From the NCBI GenBank assembly GCA_000310025.1, contig FN648957.1:10233-24197 (forward strand): a DNA stretch of 13,965 bases, in the 5' to 3' direction. Source of the DNA: Ectocarpus siliculosus (Eukaryota; Sar; Phaeophyceae; Ectocarpales; Ectocarpaceae). Under the pieces are notes generated by a model. The model saw only the letters and a list, made by a program, of their open reading frames with translations. It was not told the DNA's origin and ran no database searches. The position numbers and the translations under genes are program-made. The number at the start of each line of letters is the position of its first letter. Within the stretch, counting starts at the first letter, position 1. Positions 1-8,086 of the stretch are shown piece by piece.

Positions 1-583
1 CTGGGGGGGGGGGGGATACTATTAAGTTATGGTATGGTGAAAAAAATGATTAGATGAGTAGTTTCATGTCTATTCGTATTCTTTGGTTTCAGGAATGGAA
101 AAAAAAATGATTAGTTTAGTAGTTTCATGTCTATTGCCAGCTTCGTGTTATCGTATGGTAAAAAATAAAAGGGAGAGAGGCGGGGGGTCTATTTTCCAGG
201 GGGGTTCGGTTACGGTTTGGGGATCGGTTCTAGGTGTAAGAAGCTATTTGGGGGGGGGGGGGGATTCTAGGTTTATACTATTAAGTTATGGTCGGGTGAA
301 AAAAAAACTGGTTAGATGAGTAGTTTCATGTCTATTTGTATTCTTTGGTTTCAGGAATGGGATTTTTTTTTTTTGTCTAGTAGTTTCATGTCTATTGCCA
401 GCTTCGTGTTATGGTATGGTAAATAAAAAGTGGTACTGTAAGTTCCGTTATTTCATGTCTATATCAGGTTTGTGTACTGGAAAGGGCAAAGAAAAGTCGG
501 TAATTACAATTATTTCATGTCTAGGGTTCGATGGCTATTTTACGGCGCGGTGCCACCCGACGCCAACCTATATTCCGATTTAG
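1..583. repeat. Nested degenerate minisatellite, about 61-bp unit within a 262-bp higher-order unit
   Basis: A core TTTCATGTCTA recurs six times, in copies starting near 59, 120, 321, 381, 449 and 511. Spacings are 61, 201, 60, 68 and 62 bp, so an approximately 61-bp period has been disrupted once. On top of this, the stretch 48-162 reappears at 310-424 with few differences, giving a 262-bp higher-order repeat. Each higher-order unit begins close to a long G run (13 G at 3-15, 14 G at 250-263) that could form G-quadruplexes. Short reading frames here are repetitive and not gene-like. The array lies directly upstream of the DIRS-like remnant and may be its terminal or internal non-coding repeat, or an unrelated satellite. 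The left end is cut by the window. Confidence 0.75.
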
Positions 584-730
584 GGAACAAGGGACAGGGG
601 GGTGGTGTTTCGAAGCGCACATATCCCTGGCGTTGAGAACGTTTTAGCGGACGCAATCTCACGGTGGGCACTCGCGGATATTCCTCGCAGACTAACTGAG
701 CTGTCTTCTCCCTCTCGTGCGCGTTGGCAG
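584..730 (+). pseudogene. C-terminal fragment of DIRS RNase H domain
   Basis: The open frame follows a stop at 581-583 and reads HIPGVENVLADAISRW at about 620-667. This is the conserved C-terminal motif of RNase H in DIRS and LTR retroelements (histidine, then the aspartate of the A-D-x-x-S-R segment). The catalytic D-E-D core that should precede it is missing, so this is only the last part of the domain. The same frame stays open to 856, but the recombinase homology continues in the +1 phase (coordinates congruent to 1 modulo 3), so a frameshift falls between about 720 and 790. No credible start codon exists; the fragment was once the middle of a longer polyprotein. Confidence 0.65.
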
Positions 731-1902
731 GAGGTCAGGTTGGGGATGGCAGGTGGGATGGCATGTTCGGAGATCTTGCGGTCTTACTCTCGACGGTCGG
801 AGTTGCTCCGTCGACTCACGCCACTTATTATGCAGCGGCGTGGAAGATGTGGGTAGAATGGAGAACGGTCGCGGTGCGTAAGAGTGTCTATTTGGATGCG
901 GCAGGGGGGGAAGAAGAGTCGGCTAACGAGTTGGCGAAGTACATGGCGTACCTGTTTTTCTGTCGGGGCAATACAATGTCTACGATCGCGGGGAAGCTTG
1001 TCGCGGCCAAGTACTTCCACAAACGCATCGGGGTGGACCTCCCAATGAAACATCATTTTCTTCGGGCTGTCAAAGTCGGTTTGGCGAGAGAGAGAAAGCT
1101 GCATATCGATGGTAGGACGCGACGCCCCATTTCGTGGACCATTCTTCGTAGCGGCATTTGCACGGCGGCGGAATGGGGCGAGGGGGGCCGGGTGATGGCT
1201 AGCCCTAGCGGTGGCATACTGTTTTATTTGCCGCCCATCGGAAATCTTCGCGTATAGCAACGGTAAGATTCACAAGGAGTTCGGGATTACGCGCGGCAAT
1301 GCGGCTTATAGGGGAGGTGCAGCTCCTTACTCCGGCATTGTGGCGGTGTGCGGATCGGGTAGAGGTGCTGTTCGAGGCGTCAAAAGGAAATTATGATGAG
1401 GCAGTGGTGTCGCGTGTAAACACGTGCCCGGGGTTCGCTAAGTTCGATTGGGAGTGGGACGGGACCGACCGGTGATGTACCGGCGGGGGTGGTGGGCATT
1501 GGCGGGTTTGAAGTATTGTTGGGATTGATGTGCTGCCATCCGCAGCTCGATGAGATGGCACCCATTGCTGCTTACCCTTCTGGTAAGGTTTGGAAGGTTT
1601 GGACGTGTGCTCAATCGTCGACAGCGTTGCGCGCTCTCGTGGCTGGTCAAGGATTGCAACCGGAAGAGTATGCGCCGCATTCCGGTAGGATAGGGGGCGC
1701 GACTAGGTTGGGGGCGATAGGGTTGTCTTCGTGGGCAATTCAACAAGGGAGGTGGAAATCGGACGCGTTTCAATCGTACTTGCGGGCCAATTTGGATGAT
1801 GTTCAGAAGGCGTCCTTTGCGCTAGCGTCGGACGCTGTAGGGAAGGGGGTCCAGCCCGGGCAAATGACGCGGTGGAAGGGTGCACGACCTAAGCCGAAGT
1901 AA
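724..1902 (+). pseudogene. DIRS-type tyrosine recombinase, frameshifted
   Basis: Homology runs through four successive reading phases: 724-1198, about 1199-1340, about 1341-1471 and 1475-1902. The N-terminal part (GVAPSTHATYYAAAWKMWVE near 800-860) resembles the core-binding, SAM-like domain. The catalytic domain keeps all four classical residues: the first arginine in ICRPSEIF (codon 1232-1234), the H-x-x-R box in PHSGRIGGAT (His 1678-1680, Arg 1687-1689), the conserved tryptophan in GRWKSD (1753-1755), and the nucleophile tyrosine in SYLR (1777-1779). A TGA at 1472-1474 ends the third segment. The frame closes with TAA at 1900-1902 after a basic tail (RWKGARPKPK). Known family role: cutting and rejoining DNA through a 3'-phosphotyrosine intermediate to integrate a circular cDNA. 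With at least three frameshifts this copy cannot be translated as one protein, although the chemistry residues are intact, which suggests decay by indels rather than long drift. Confidence 0.8.
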
Positions 1903-2308
1903 CGTCTCGGGATTTATTTTCGTGTTTGTGTCATTTGGTCTGTTAGGAGGTTGTACTGTACGCGGTCTAATTTTCTTTTTCGGAGTCTAAGCGGCGTGCT
2001 ATTAATAGTCGCTCTTGATATGGGAGGCAACAATTTATGGTCATGGTGGATGATAAGGTGAGGATGGGGGGAGCGAGAGGGAGTCTGAAGGTGGAGGTAG
2101 GGGGGGAGGGGGGGGGAATGCATAATGAAGGGATGGAAGCAATCGGGGGTAGGGCACAGACGCATGGGAAAGGGAAAAACAGGCTGTTAAAGTGGGGTAG
2201 CGAGATGAGGTGTGACAGCCTGCCTAGGTTTACGTCTGTGTGTGGTGTATGTATGTATGAGGAACCCGGTCAAGATTTGGCGTGGGGTACGCCCGGGTGA
2301 CGTGATGA
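1903..2308. other. Non-coding flank of the DIRS remnant, G-rich
   Basis: No credible gene. The first 130 bases are T-rich. Then 2060-2120 is strongly purine/G-rich with runs of up to nine G. It may be the 3' untranslated part of the DIRS-like element, but no terminal repeat was recognised. The open frames on either strand are products of the biased composition. Confidence 0.5.
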
Positions 2309-2328
2309 AGTCGTGGGGGTCCACGACT
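2309..2328. repeat. Perfect 8-bp hairpin with GGGT loop
   Basis: AGTCGTGG at 2309-2316 pairs perfectly with CCACGACT at 2321-2328 around a four-base loop. An A-rich stretch with TAA/ATA repeats follows (2329-2341). A stem followed by an A-rich tail is seen at the 3' ends of some retroelements, so this may mark an element boundary. A chance palindrome is also possible. Confidence 0.6.
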
Positions 2329-2709
2329 CAAAAATAATAATAACTCCAGATTCATGAGCATAACAAAAATGTTAAGTGGACAAGTGTGAGCGGCCAAGAT
2401 TGGAAGGAAGCTTCAAGCTTCTGTAATAGCTCAGCCTACCCAAGAGTGACCTTAGCTGGTTAACAGTGGTTGGCATTAGAATCTTTTTCAGACTAGCCAC
2501 CTTCGCGGGATCCCTGTGCCGTAACTTCATGTCCAAGAAACTTCACCACTTTGTCTCCCAGGCAATTTTTCTTGGGTGCCAATTTAAGGTTAAATCCTGT
2601 CAACCTGTGTCATATCAACCACATGTTCTTTCTCACTTTTTTAGAAAATCACAATGTCGTAAAAAAGTCCCGAAGTAATAACGACGTAAGACTCGGCCAG
2701 ACTCGGCCT
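2329..2709. other. Unassigned intergenic stretch
   Basis: No gene, RNA or clear repeat family was recognised. A 15-bp near-palindrome containing two HindIII-like cores (GAAGCTTCAAGCTTC) sits at 2407-2421. The minus frame of the adjacent gypsy fragment stays open into about 2640, but no longer resembles reverse transcriptase beyond about 2710. Confidence 0.4.
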
Positions 2710-3131
2710 CTTTCTCAAGACCTTCACACACGCGTAACATTATGCTTTGAAACCAACCAGGAGAGCTGGCGAATCCCATCGGGCATCGAGTCCATCCATA
2801 ATTAATTCCCGAATGTCGTACATACCGCAGTGATATGTATACTATCAGGGTGAATCGTGAACTGGAAAAATCCAGAGATCAGGTCCATTGTACTGAACAC
2901 CTTAGCTCCCTCCAAGCCTGACAACAAATCGGCAACCGTAGGCAAGGGCAGCACCGGGATAATAGACCTTTTTGTAATTGCACGCCAAACGAATTTTTCC
3001 GTTCGCTTTTTAGCCACCACATCTAACGGAGAAGACCAATCGGAATACGACTTTCTTCGCAATATTCCCGCAAGCAACAGACGATCGATCTCGCACTGTA
3101 CTTTGGCCGCGATTACAGGGTGAATGGCGAC
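2710..3131 (-). pseudogene. Ty3/gypsy-type reverse transcriptase fragment
   Basis: Read on the minus strand, the order matches a Ty3/gypsy reverse transcriptase. It begins with an E-I-D-R-L-L-x-A-G-I segment (near 3080), then SDWSSPLDVVAKK (near 3040), then LPLPTVADLLSGLEGAKVFS (near 2930), and then motif A TMDLISGFFQ, whose aspartate is a catalytic metal ligand. A stop at about 2808 interrupts the frame. One frame over, homology resumes with a motif B-like YGWTRCPMGFASSPGWFQSI and VCEGLEK, ending near 2710. The motif C YxDD, thumb, RNase H and integrase are missing. The usual R-F-C-x-D-Y-R segment is also corrupted. It is therefore a truncated, frameshifted relic on the opposite strand to the LINE that starts just to its right, which probably inserted next to it or into it. 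Confidence 0.8.
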
Positions 3132-3387
3132 ATGGTGTTTGCTCGACAGATTGCCTATCTATCCTCCTTCCACCGTAACGTAACCCATATCTGCACCAGT
3201 AGGGTGTTGGAAAATCTATCTTCCACGCTACACAGTACACTACTAAATCAGCAAGATCGTCAATATCCGAAGAGGCCACAATTAGTTTCGACTCGAAATA
3301 AAATTTTATTGATTGCAGATGCACCGGAATTTTATCCCATAATTTTCCTGAACGCTTGTTGTTGGTCATCATCCAACCCACGCAATT
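3132..3387 (-). other. Possible upstream part of the gypsy polyprotein, unrecognised
   Basis: A minus-strand frame is open from 3465 to 3010, overlapping the reverse transcriptase relic in another phase. Its middle part (VASSDIDDLADLVVYCVAWK at about 3230-3300) looks compositionally like protein, but I cannot assign it. In Ty3/gypsy elements the protease-reverse transcriptase linker would lie here. The right portion runs into the LINE, so a single real protein across the whole frame is unlikely. Confidence 0.3.
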
Positions 3388-3390
3388 TAT

Positions 3391-5579
3391 GCCCACCTGG
3401 ACGGATATGTGACTGAACTCGAAGCAATCTACAAAGATCGCGACATGAGAGGACTGTACCAACACCTCAAGAGATCAGTGGGCCTCAGCGGGAGACAAGC
3501 GGGGGGACAGCAGTTCGTCGCGGATGAGAACGGCGCGTTGCTCCGGAACAGGGATGACATCCTCCAACGGTGGGCGAGATTCTTCAGCACCCTACTCAAC
3601 ACCAAATCCCCCACCCTGAACCCAGACATGATCGAACGAGTGACGCAGCGGCCAGCGACACGTGACAGTCAACGGTTGGGAGAGGTGCCAGATCTCGAGG
3701 AGGTGGCACGGGCAGCGAAAGGCCTCAAGAACTGGAAGGCACCCGGCCATGACTCCCTCCCTGCCGAATTGCTCAAGATCGATGACGACGAACCCGTTGT
3801 CCTGAGACACCTCCATACCATCCTCGTCAAGGTGTGGAACGGAGGAGATATCCCCCAAGAGTGGAAGGACGCAACCATCAAGGTGCTGTACAAGAAGGGT
3901 GACCGGTCCAACTGTAACAACTACAGGGGGATTTCGCTACTATCTCACGTAGGCAAGGTTCCCATCAAGATCATCACCAACCGTCTAAGCGCCTTCTACG
4001 AAGCCAACAACATCCTCCCGGAGGAACAGTGCGGATTCCGACCCGGGCGATCCACCGTCGACATGCTGTTTGTCGTGCGTCGCCTCCAGGAGCTGGGGCG
4101 GAGAAAGAAAATACCGCTCTACATGGTGCTTCGTCGACTTGAAGAAGGCGTATGATTCGGTGGACCGAGAGATGCTATAGAAGGTGCTGGCCAGGGCCGG
4201 GATTCCCGCGAAGCTAATCAAAGTCATCCGCCAATTCCACGATGGAATGCGGGCCCGGGTGCGCATGGACGACGGAGAACTATCGGACTGGTTCTTCGTC
4301 ACACAGGGTGTGCGACAAGGATGTGTGCTATCCCCACTGCTGTTCAACATCTTCTTCGCCGAGGTCCTCGAGGTCGTCGTTATCCGATTCAGCGAGGATG
4401 ATGTTGTTCTGCGGAATCTGGTGTGCTTGGAGGAGGGGAAGACGGAAGCGGGGGGGGGGGGAGGAGACACCCCTTGACCGAGTACGGAGGGCAGTATGGG
4501 GGATGCTGTATGCCGATGATGCCGGCGTCGTATCGAGGTCTGCAGAAGGACTGGCGAGAATGATGACCATCATCGTTGAGGTGTTCGGAGAGTTCGGGCT
4601 AACGGTGTCGGAGAAGGAGACGGAGACGCTCCTGATGCGCGCGAAGGACAAGCCGACTGCAACATCACAGTCCCCCCCGCCCCCTCCTCCACCACTGACT
4701 ATCGAAGCCGCGGGACAGAAATACGCCCAGACGACCGAGTTCCGGTACCTCGGTGGCCTCGTCAACGAACATGGCGACCTCACCCGGGAGATCAACTACA
4801 GGAGCAGAGGAGCGTGGGCGTGCCTCAGGCGATATGGCCAGGAGCTCTTCGACAGACCGAAAGCGCCATTCCGACTCAAGATCCGCCTCCTCCAGGCGGA
4901 GGCGATGGAGGCACTGCTGTACGGCTGCATGACATGGTCACCACCCAGCGGCCACTATCAGACGCTGCGGTCGACACACCACCGACTGCTCCTTCGAGTT
5001 ATCGGGTACAAGCGCAAGAAAGACACCTACCGGCAGCTCTCGTACGCCCAGACGCTGAAGAGGGTCGAATGCCAGAGCGTTGAAGCCACGATCCGACAAC
5101 GACGCCTACTGTTCGCGGGAGCACTGGCAAGGCAGCCGGACGGGCGACTCCCGAAACGACTGATGCTCGGCGAGCTGGCGGGGGGGGAGAAGCCACGTAG
5201 GGGGGGACAGGAACAGCACTGGCCGAAGTGTGTGCTCGACGACCTGAAGGGCTTCGGGGCCGACCACGGATCTACGAAAACCGACCCAAGTTGTCTCGGA
5301 ATCCCTGTACCGAAAGACACGGCACCGAAGTCAAGGTGGACGGAAGCCGCGAAGGTGGAGGGGGGAGTACCCTGGCATGCGGCGGTGCTGCAGGGAGCTG
5401 AGAGGTTCATGACCTCCTGGCACGAGAAGGAAGAAGAGGCCAGCCGACAACGAGCGCTCAAACGAAACCACAAGCCAACAACCAATGGGGCGGGAGGGGG
5501 GCAGGAGACGGACGAGACGGCGAGGGAAGAAAGCAAACGAGAAGAGACGGACCGAGTGGCACGACACGTGCCGGATTGA
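3391..5579 (+). pseudogene. LINE reverse transcriptase (ORF2 C-terminal two thirds), three lesions
   Basis: Three phases together make an almost continuous protein of about 730 codons. Segment 1 (3391-4126) carries [20 protein letters not shown], the NYRGISLLS motif and [14 protein letters not shown], typical of LINE reverse transcriptase. A frameshift near 4126 leads to motif [14 protein letters not shown] (Asp 4136-4138). An in-frame TAG at 4178-4180 follows, probably from a tryptophan codon. Motif [20 protein letters not shown] is at about 4300-4355. A second frameshift coincides with a 12-G run at 4450-4461. Motif C YADD is intact (Asp codons 4515-4520). Then come the FRYLGG segment, a thumb/C-terminal region with RLLLRVIGYKRKKDTYRQLS, and a charged tail ending at TGA 5577-5579. 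Function in the family: copying the element RNA at a nicked target. All three catalytic aspartates survive, so the copy is young or the G-run frameshift is a sequencing artefact. No N-terminal endonuclease is present. Confidence 0.85.
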
Positions 5580-6237
5580 ATTTCTTTTCGCCAATTCCCC
5601 CCCCCCAACGCTGCACCATATTGCACCATCCCCCCAGTAGTAGTAGTGATTTCGTACCATTACAATGTATCGCTGGTTGGTGGCCATGTTTGCGAGTTTG
5701 CTTGCTCGTTAGTGGTCTCTCCACCGTGTGCCTTGTTCTGCCTCATACTTCCTGTTATTTTCGGCCTGGTCCCTCTTTGTCCTCTTTGTCCTCTTTGTCC
5801 TCGCCCTTTTTTTCATTTTATTTTCATTTATTTTCTCTTCTCCTTACGGTTTCCATATTAATTTTTTTCTCCTTTTTTTTCTCTTTGTCCTTTTTTTCTC
5901 TCTTTTTCTGTGCCAGATGGACTTGTCTCTGCTTGCGTTGTGAAGTACCAAGATTGAACCAAGGGAGTGTGCCTCTTTCTCTCCGGCCCATGATAGATAG
6001 TGACTGCTAATCTCAGTTGATACCCCGCATAGCGTAAAGAGGGAGCGGAGGATCCCAGAATATCTGTCGTTGATTTCTATTGACTTGCGGACCCCTCGGG
6101 GCCAGTTTATTTGAGTGTACCTTTTTAGGGTAAGTTAACCTGTGACCACGGGAATCGACCGCGTCAAATGTTGGATCAGTACGGACATACGAAGGTACTG
6201 GGTAGAGAGAGATCGGAACGGTTTTTTAATGTGAAGA
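5580..6237 (+). other. LINE 3' untranslated region with pyrimidine tract
   Basis: This follows the LINE stop codon. It holds a (GTA)-type short repeat at about 5637-5649, and a long T/C-rich tract at 5770-5910 with three tandem TCCTCTTTG units. After about 6114 comes the segment shared with the right-hand copy (10720 onward), beginning near TGTACCTTTTTA and including a GTAAGTTAACCTGTGACCAC motif. The reading frames in the pyrimidine tract are runs of Ser, Phe and Leu caused by composition and are not considered genes. Confidence 0.6.
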
Positions 6238-6567
6238 CAACAACAACAACAACAACAACAACAATACATCTTTATTTAGGCGGACCTTTAACTTGCTCAC
6301 TTTCTTTGACTTGCCCGCGTCAGCAACATCTTCCGCGACTGCTCCGACGTGTACGTCTGGCCCAGAACTTGGTAGTTCCTCCAAGACACCCAGCTCTAGC
6401 TTGGCACCCCCTGATCCCAATCGCATTCTCGTCTGGACCAGGAAATTTTCTTCACCCGCCCGGTGCAAATGGATCTCCGTTGTTCCAGTATCGACGATAT
6501 AGACTCCGGAGGGGGACCATCTGATCGATAATTCGGGTGGCTCGGTTCTTTTGTGGTTGGAGCTCAA
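6226..6567 (-). CDS. Unassigned ORF fragment, possible retropepsin-like start
   Basis: A 113-codon minus-strand frame. The first 15 codons lie inside the 352-bp repeat, and the last 14 or so are the translated LINE tail (poly-Leu). Only the middle, 6275-6521, could be original coding sequence. That middle part has balanced, protein-like composition and contains YIVDTGTTEIHL, which resembles the hydrophobic-Asp-Thr-Gly-x-Thr signature of retroviral-type aspartic proteases. I see no flap or second conserved block, so this assignment is weak. An AATAAA lies in the frame at about 6273-6278. It may be a fragment of a retroelement polyprotein or host gene trapped between the LINE tail and the direct repeat. 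Confidence 0.25.
   Translation of the reverse strand: MSSNHKRTEPPELSIRWSPSGVYIVDTGTTEIHLHRAGEENFLVQTRMRLGSGGAKLELGVLEELPSSGPDVHVGAVAEDVADAGKSKKVSKLKVRLNKDVLLLLLLLLLSSH
6238..6264 (+). repeat. (CAA)9 microsatellite, LINE tail
   Basis: Nine perfect CAA units end the LINE directly after AATGTGAAGA. The same junction (GTGAAGACAA followed by CAA units) is present in the copy ending at 10872. This supports a tail generated by the element rather than an independent microsatellite. On the minus strand it reads as a poly-leucine frame, which is not evidence for a protein. Confidence 0.85.
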
Positions 6568-6873
6568 AGCGGGTGGCTCATGGCGGAGCGTGGATGGGTA
6601 GGAAACGTGTTGAAAACGTAATGCAAAAGTATTGTGTTCTTCGGGGGCGTGCTTGCGCTCGTAAATCTGTTACGGCATCAAGCACGCGTCACGCTCATCA
6701 CGGTTAAAGTACCAAACAGACCTATCCGAATCTCCATCGAACTCTTCTCACTTCCAAGGAAAATGTCCAGAAAGTTCTGGACCCTTCGTACCCCATCACT
6801 GCAATTTCCGTAGTTATGTGTACCAAAGATAACCCGTCATACTATGCTACGAGTACCCCCAATATATCTAATA
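6522..6873 (-). repeat. 352-bp direct repeat, left copy (3' LTR candidate)
   Basis: It is nearly identical in length and sequence to 7735-8086. Differences include G/A in the first 15 bases, GT/GA near 6637, T/C near 6682 and GA/CA near 6740. Near-identity implies recent duplication or a recent insertion. The repeat contains no recognised gene; its plus-strand open frames are short. The left edge abuts the ORF fragment at 6226-6567. Confidence 0.85.
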
Positions 6874-7031
6874 GCCCCCCCACTCGTATGCATCGTCATG
6901 CTCCGAGAAAAACCAAATTGACCCGTAGTCGACCGTACCACGAAGGCACGCCTTGTCAGCAGTCCTGCTTACTTCAAAACAAAACAAACCATCAAACCAA
7001 ATTCCTCTTTACCATCTCTCCAAAACAATCA
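6874..7031. other. Core of the paired-repeat element, non-coding left part
   Basis: C-rich start (a C7 tract at 6874-6881, polypurine on the minus strand), followed by AC-rich sequence with AAACAAAACAAA-type stretches. No gene seen. Confidence 0.4.
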
Positions 7032-7257
7032 AGAAAATTCTCAAAACAAACAAAAACCAATATCCTCCGCTACTTGGCGGGCTTCCGCTGCTTGGCGGGC
7101 AGAAAATTCTCAAAACAAACAAAAACCAATATCCTCCGCTACTTGGCGGGCTTCCGCTGCTTGGCAGGCAGAAAATTCTCAAAACAACAAAAACCAATAT
7201 CCTCCGCTACTTGGCGGGCTTCCGCTGCTTGGCGGGCAGAAAATTCTCAAAGCTCAA
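7032..7257. repeat. 69-bp tandem repeat, 3.3 copies
   Basis: Units start at 7032, 7101 and 7170, and a partial unit starts at 7238. The third is one base shorter. Each unit joins an A-rich half (AGAAAATTCTCAAAACAAAC) to a GC-rich half (CTCCGCTACTTGGCGGGCTT and onward). The GC-rich half is closely related to 7587-7622 inside the gag-like frame, where it encodes AAEARQAAEDA on the minus strand. The array therefore appears to have captured a piece of that coding sequence and amplified it. The translated repeats in other frames are artefacts. Confidence 0.85.
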
Positions 7258-7647
7258 TTAATTGGTCTACTTTCAGTCATACGGAGAGTTGCAGGGTGAG
7301 GCACTGCGCCGATATCCCCTGATGAAGTCTGGAGGCGACTGGCCATGGCAGTCGCAATCGCGTTGGCCAGATCGTCTGCGGAAGGGTTGGGTGTTGGGCC
7401 CCCAGGTTCTTGCTGGTGTGGTGCCTCTTGTTCCTCATTTCCTCGCCGGAGATCTTCTGATCTCTGCCGCTCGGCTCGATGCCGTACGTACCTCCATCTC
7501 GGCCATCTTCTTGGCCAGTTTCTCCTCCATCAGCTGCTCCATCCGAGCTGCTACTCTCTCGTTGACCAGTTCTTCGATCCTGGCGTCCTCCGCTGCTTGG
7601 CGGGCTTCCGCTGCTGGGCGGGATTCATCTTCGCACCTGGTGGCCAT
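7254..7647 (-). pseudogene. Gag-like coiled-coil protein, one frameshift
   Basis: The minus-strand ATG at 7645-7647 opens MATRCEDESRPAAEARQAAE and a strongly charged heptad-like helix (RIEELVNERVAARMEQLMEE, then KLAKKMAEMEVR), predicted to be coiled coil. This frame ends at a stop near 7435. One phase over, protein-like sequence continues with NEEQEAPHQQEPGGPTPNPS and DDLANAIATAMASRLQTSSG, ending in TGA at 7254-7256. Together about 130 residues. N-terminal coiled coils followed by a proline-rich linker are common in plant- and algal-type Ty3/gypsy gag proteins, but no zinc knuckle is present, so the gag assignment is inference from composition and position inside the direct repeats. The in-frame region extends upstream of the ATG to a TAG near 7680. 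The stop codon abuts the 69-bp array. Confidence 0.5.
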
Positions 7648-7734
7648 CGTGACCCTGCTCTTGATCGCCGCAAAGCGATGCTCCTAAACCAAGCTCTACC
7701 GCGAATCTCGTAGACGACGTGTCATACTCTAGCG

Positions 7735-8086
7735 TGATCGATAATTCAGGTGGCTCGGTTCTTTTGTGGTTGGAGCTCAAAGCGGGTGGCTCATGGCGGA
7801 GCGTGGATGGGTAGGAAACGTGTTGAAAACGTAATGCAAAAGTATTGGATTCTTCGGGGGCGTGCTTGCGCTCGTAAATCTGTCACGGCATCAAGCACGC
7901 GTCACGCTCATCACGGTTAAAGTACCAAACAGACCTATCCGAATCTCCATCACACTCTTCTCACTTCCAAGGAAAATGTCCAGAAAGTTCTGGACCCTTC
8001 GTACCCCATCACTGCAATTTCCGTAGTTATGTGTACCAAAGATAACCCGTCATACTATGCTACGAGTACCCCCAATATATCGAATA
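7735..8086 (-). repeat. 352-bp direct repeat, right copy (5' LTR candidate)
   Basis: This is the partner of 6522-6873, ungapped over 352 bp with about 98 percent identity by eye. Its right edge runs into the SINE-like sequence. On the minus strand it would be the upstream LTR. I saw no obvious TATA box. Divergence between the copies would date the insertion if they are LTRs. Confidence 0.85.

Larger units (their letters stand above)
584..1902 (+). mobile_element. DIRS-like (tyrosine recombinase) retroelement remnant
   Basis: An RNase H tail is followed directly by a tyrosine recombinase. This is the order found in DIRS-type retrotransposons, which integrate with a tyrosine recombinase instead of a DDE integrase. 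The reverse transcriptase that should lie upstream is absent; repetitive DNA is found there instead, so the copy is truncated at its 5' side. Several frameshifts make it non-functional. I did not identify the inverted or split terminal repeats typical of the group, so the outer borders are uncertain. The 3' non-coding part of the element may continue to about 2300. Confidence 0.7.
3388..6264 (+). mobile_element. 5'-truncated LINE (non-LTR retrotransposon) with (CAA)n tail
   Basis: The element holds reverse transcriptase without the apurinic endonuclease that normally precedes it, a C-terminal region, about 650 bp of 3' untranslated sequence and a terminal (CAA)9 array. 5' truncation and a simple-sequence tail are hallmarks of target-primed reverse transcription. 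The last 150 bp recur at 10720-10872, and the tail alone recurs on the minus strand at 9566-9595, supporting the 3' boundary at 6264. I could not find a convincing target-site duplication. The 5' border is placed where reverse-transcriptase-linked homology starts (about 3388) and could be off by tens of bases. Confidence 0.75.

Noticed and set aside
784-1260. 158-codon minus-strand frame opposite the DIRS recombinase
   Set aside because: Antisense shadow; the plus strand carries clear recombinase homology.
2037-2300. 87-codon Gly/Met-rich plus-strand frame
   Set aside because: Composition reflects the G-rich tract; no motif or coding signature.
4328-4795. 155-codon minus-strand frame opposite the LINE
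   Set aside because: Shadow of the reverse transcriptase coding sequence; glycine run comes from a proline-codon tract on the other strand.
5576-6010. 144-codon plus-strand frame rich in Ser, Phe and Leu
   Set aside because: It is the translation of the pyrimidine tract in the LINE 3' untranslated region; hydrophobicity comes from T/C composition.
7032-7257. Regularly spaced repeats that might be a CRISPR array
   Set aside because: Units are contiguous 69-bp tandem copies with no unique spacers and the context is eukaryotic transposon DNA.
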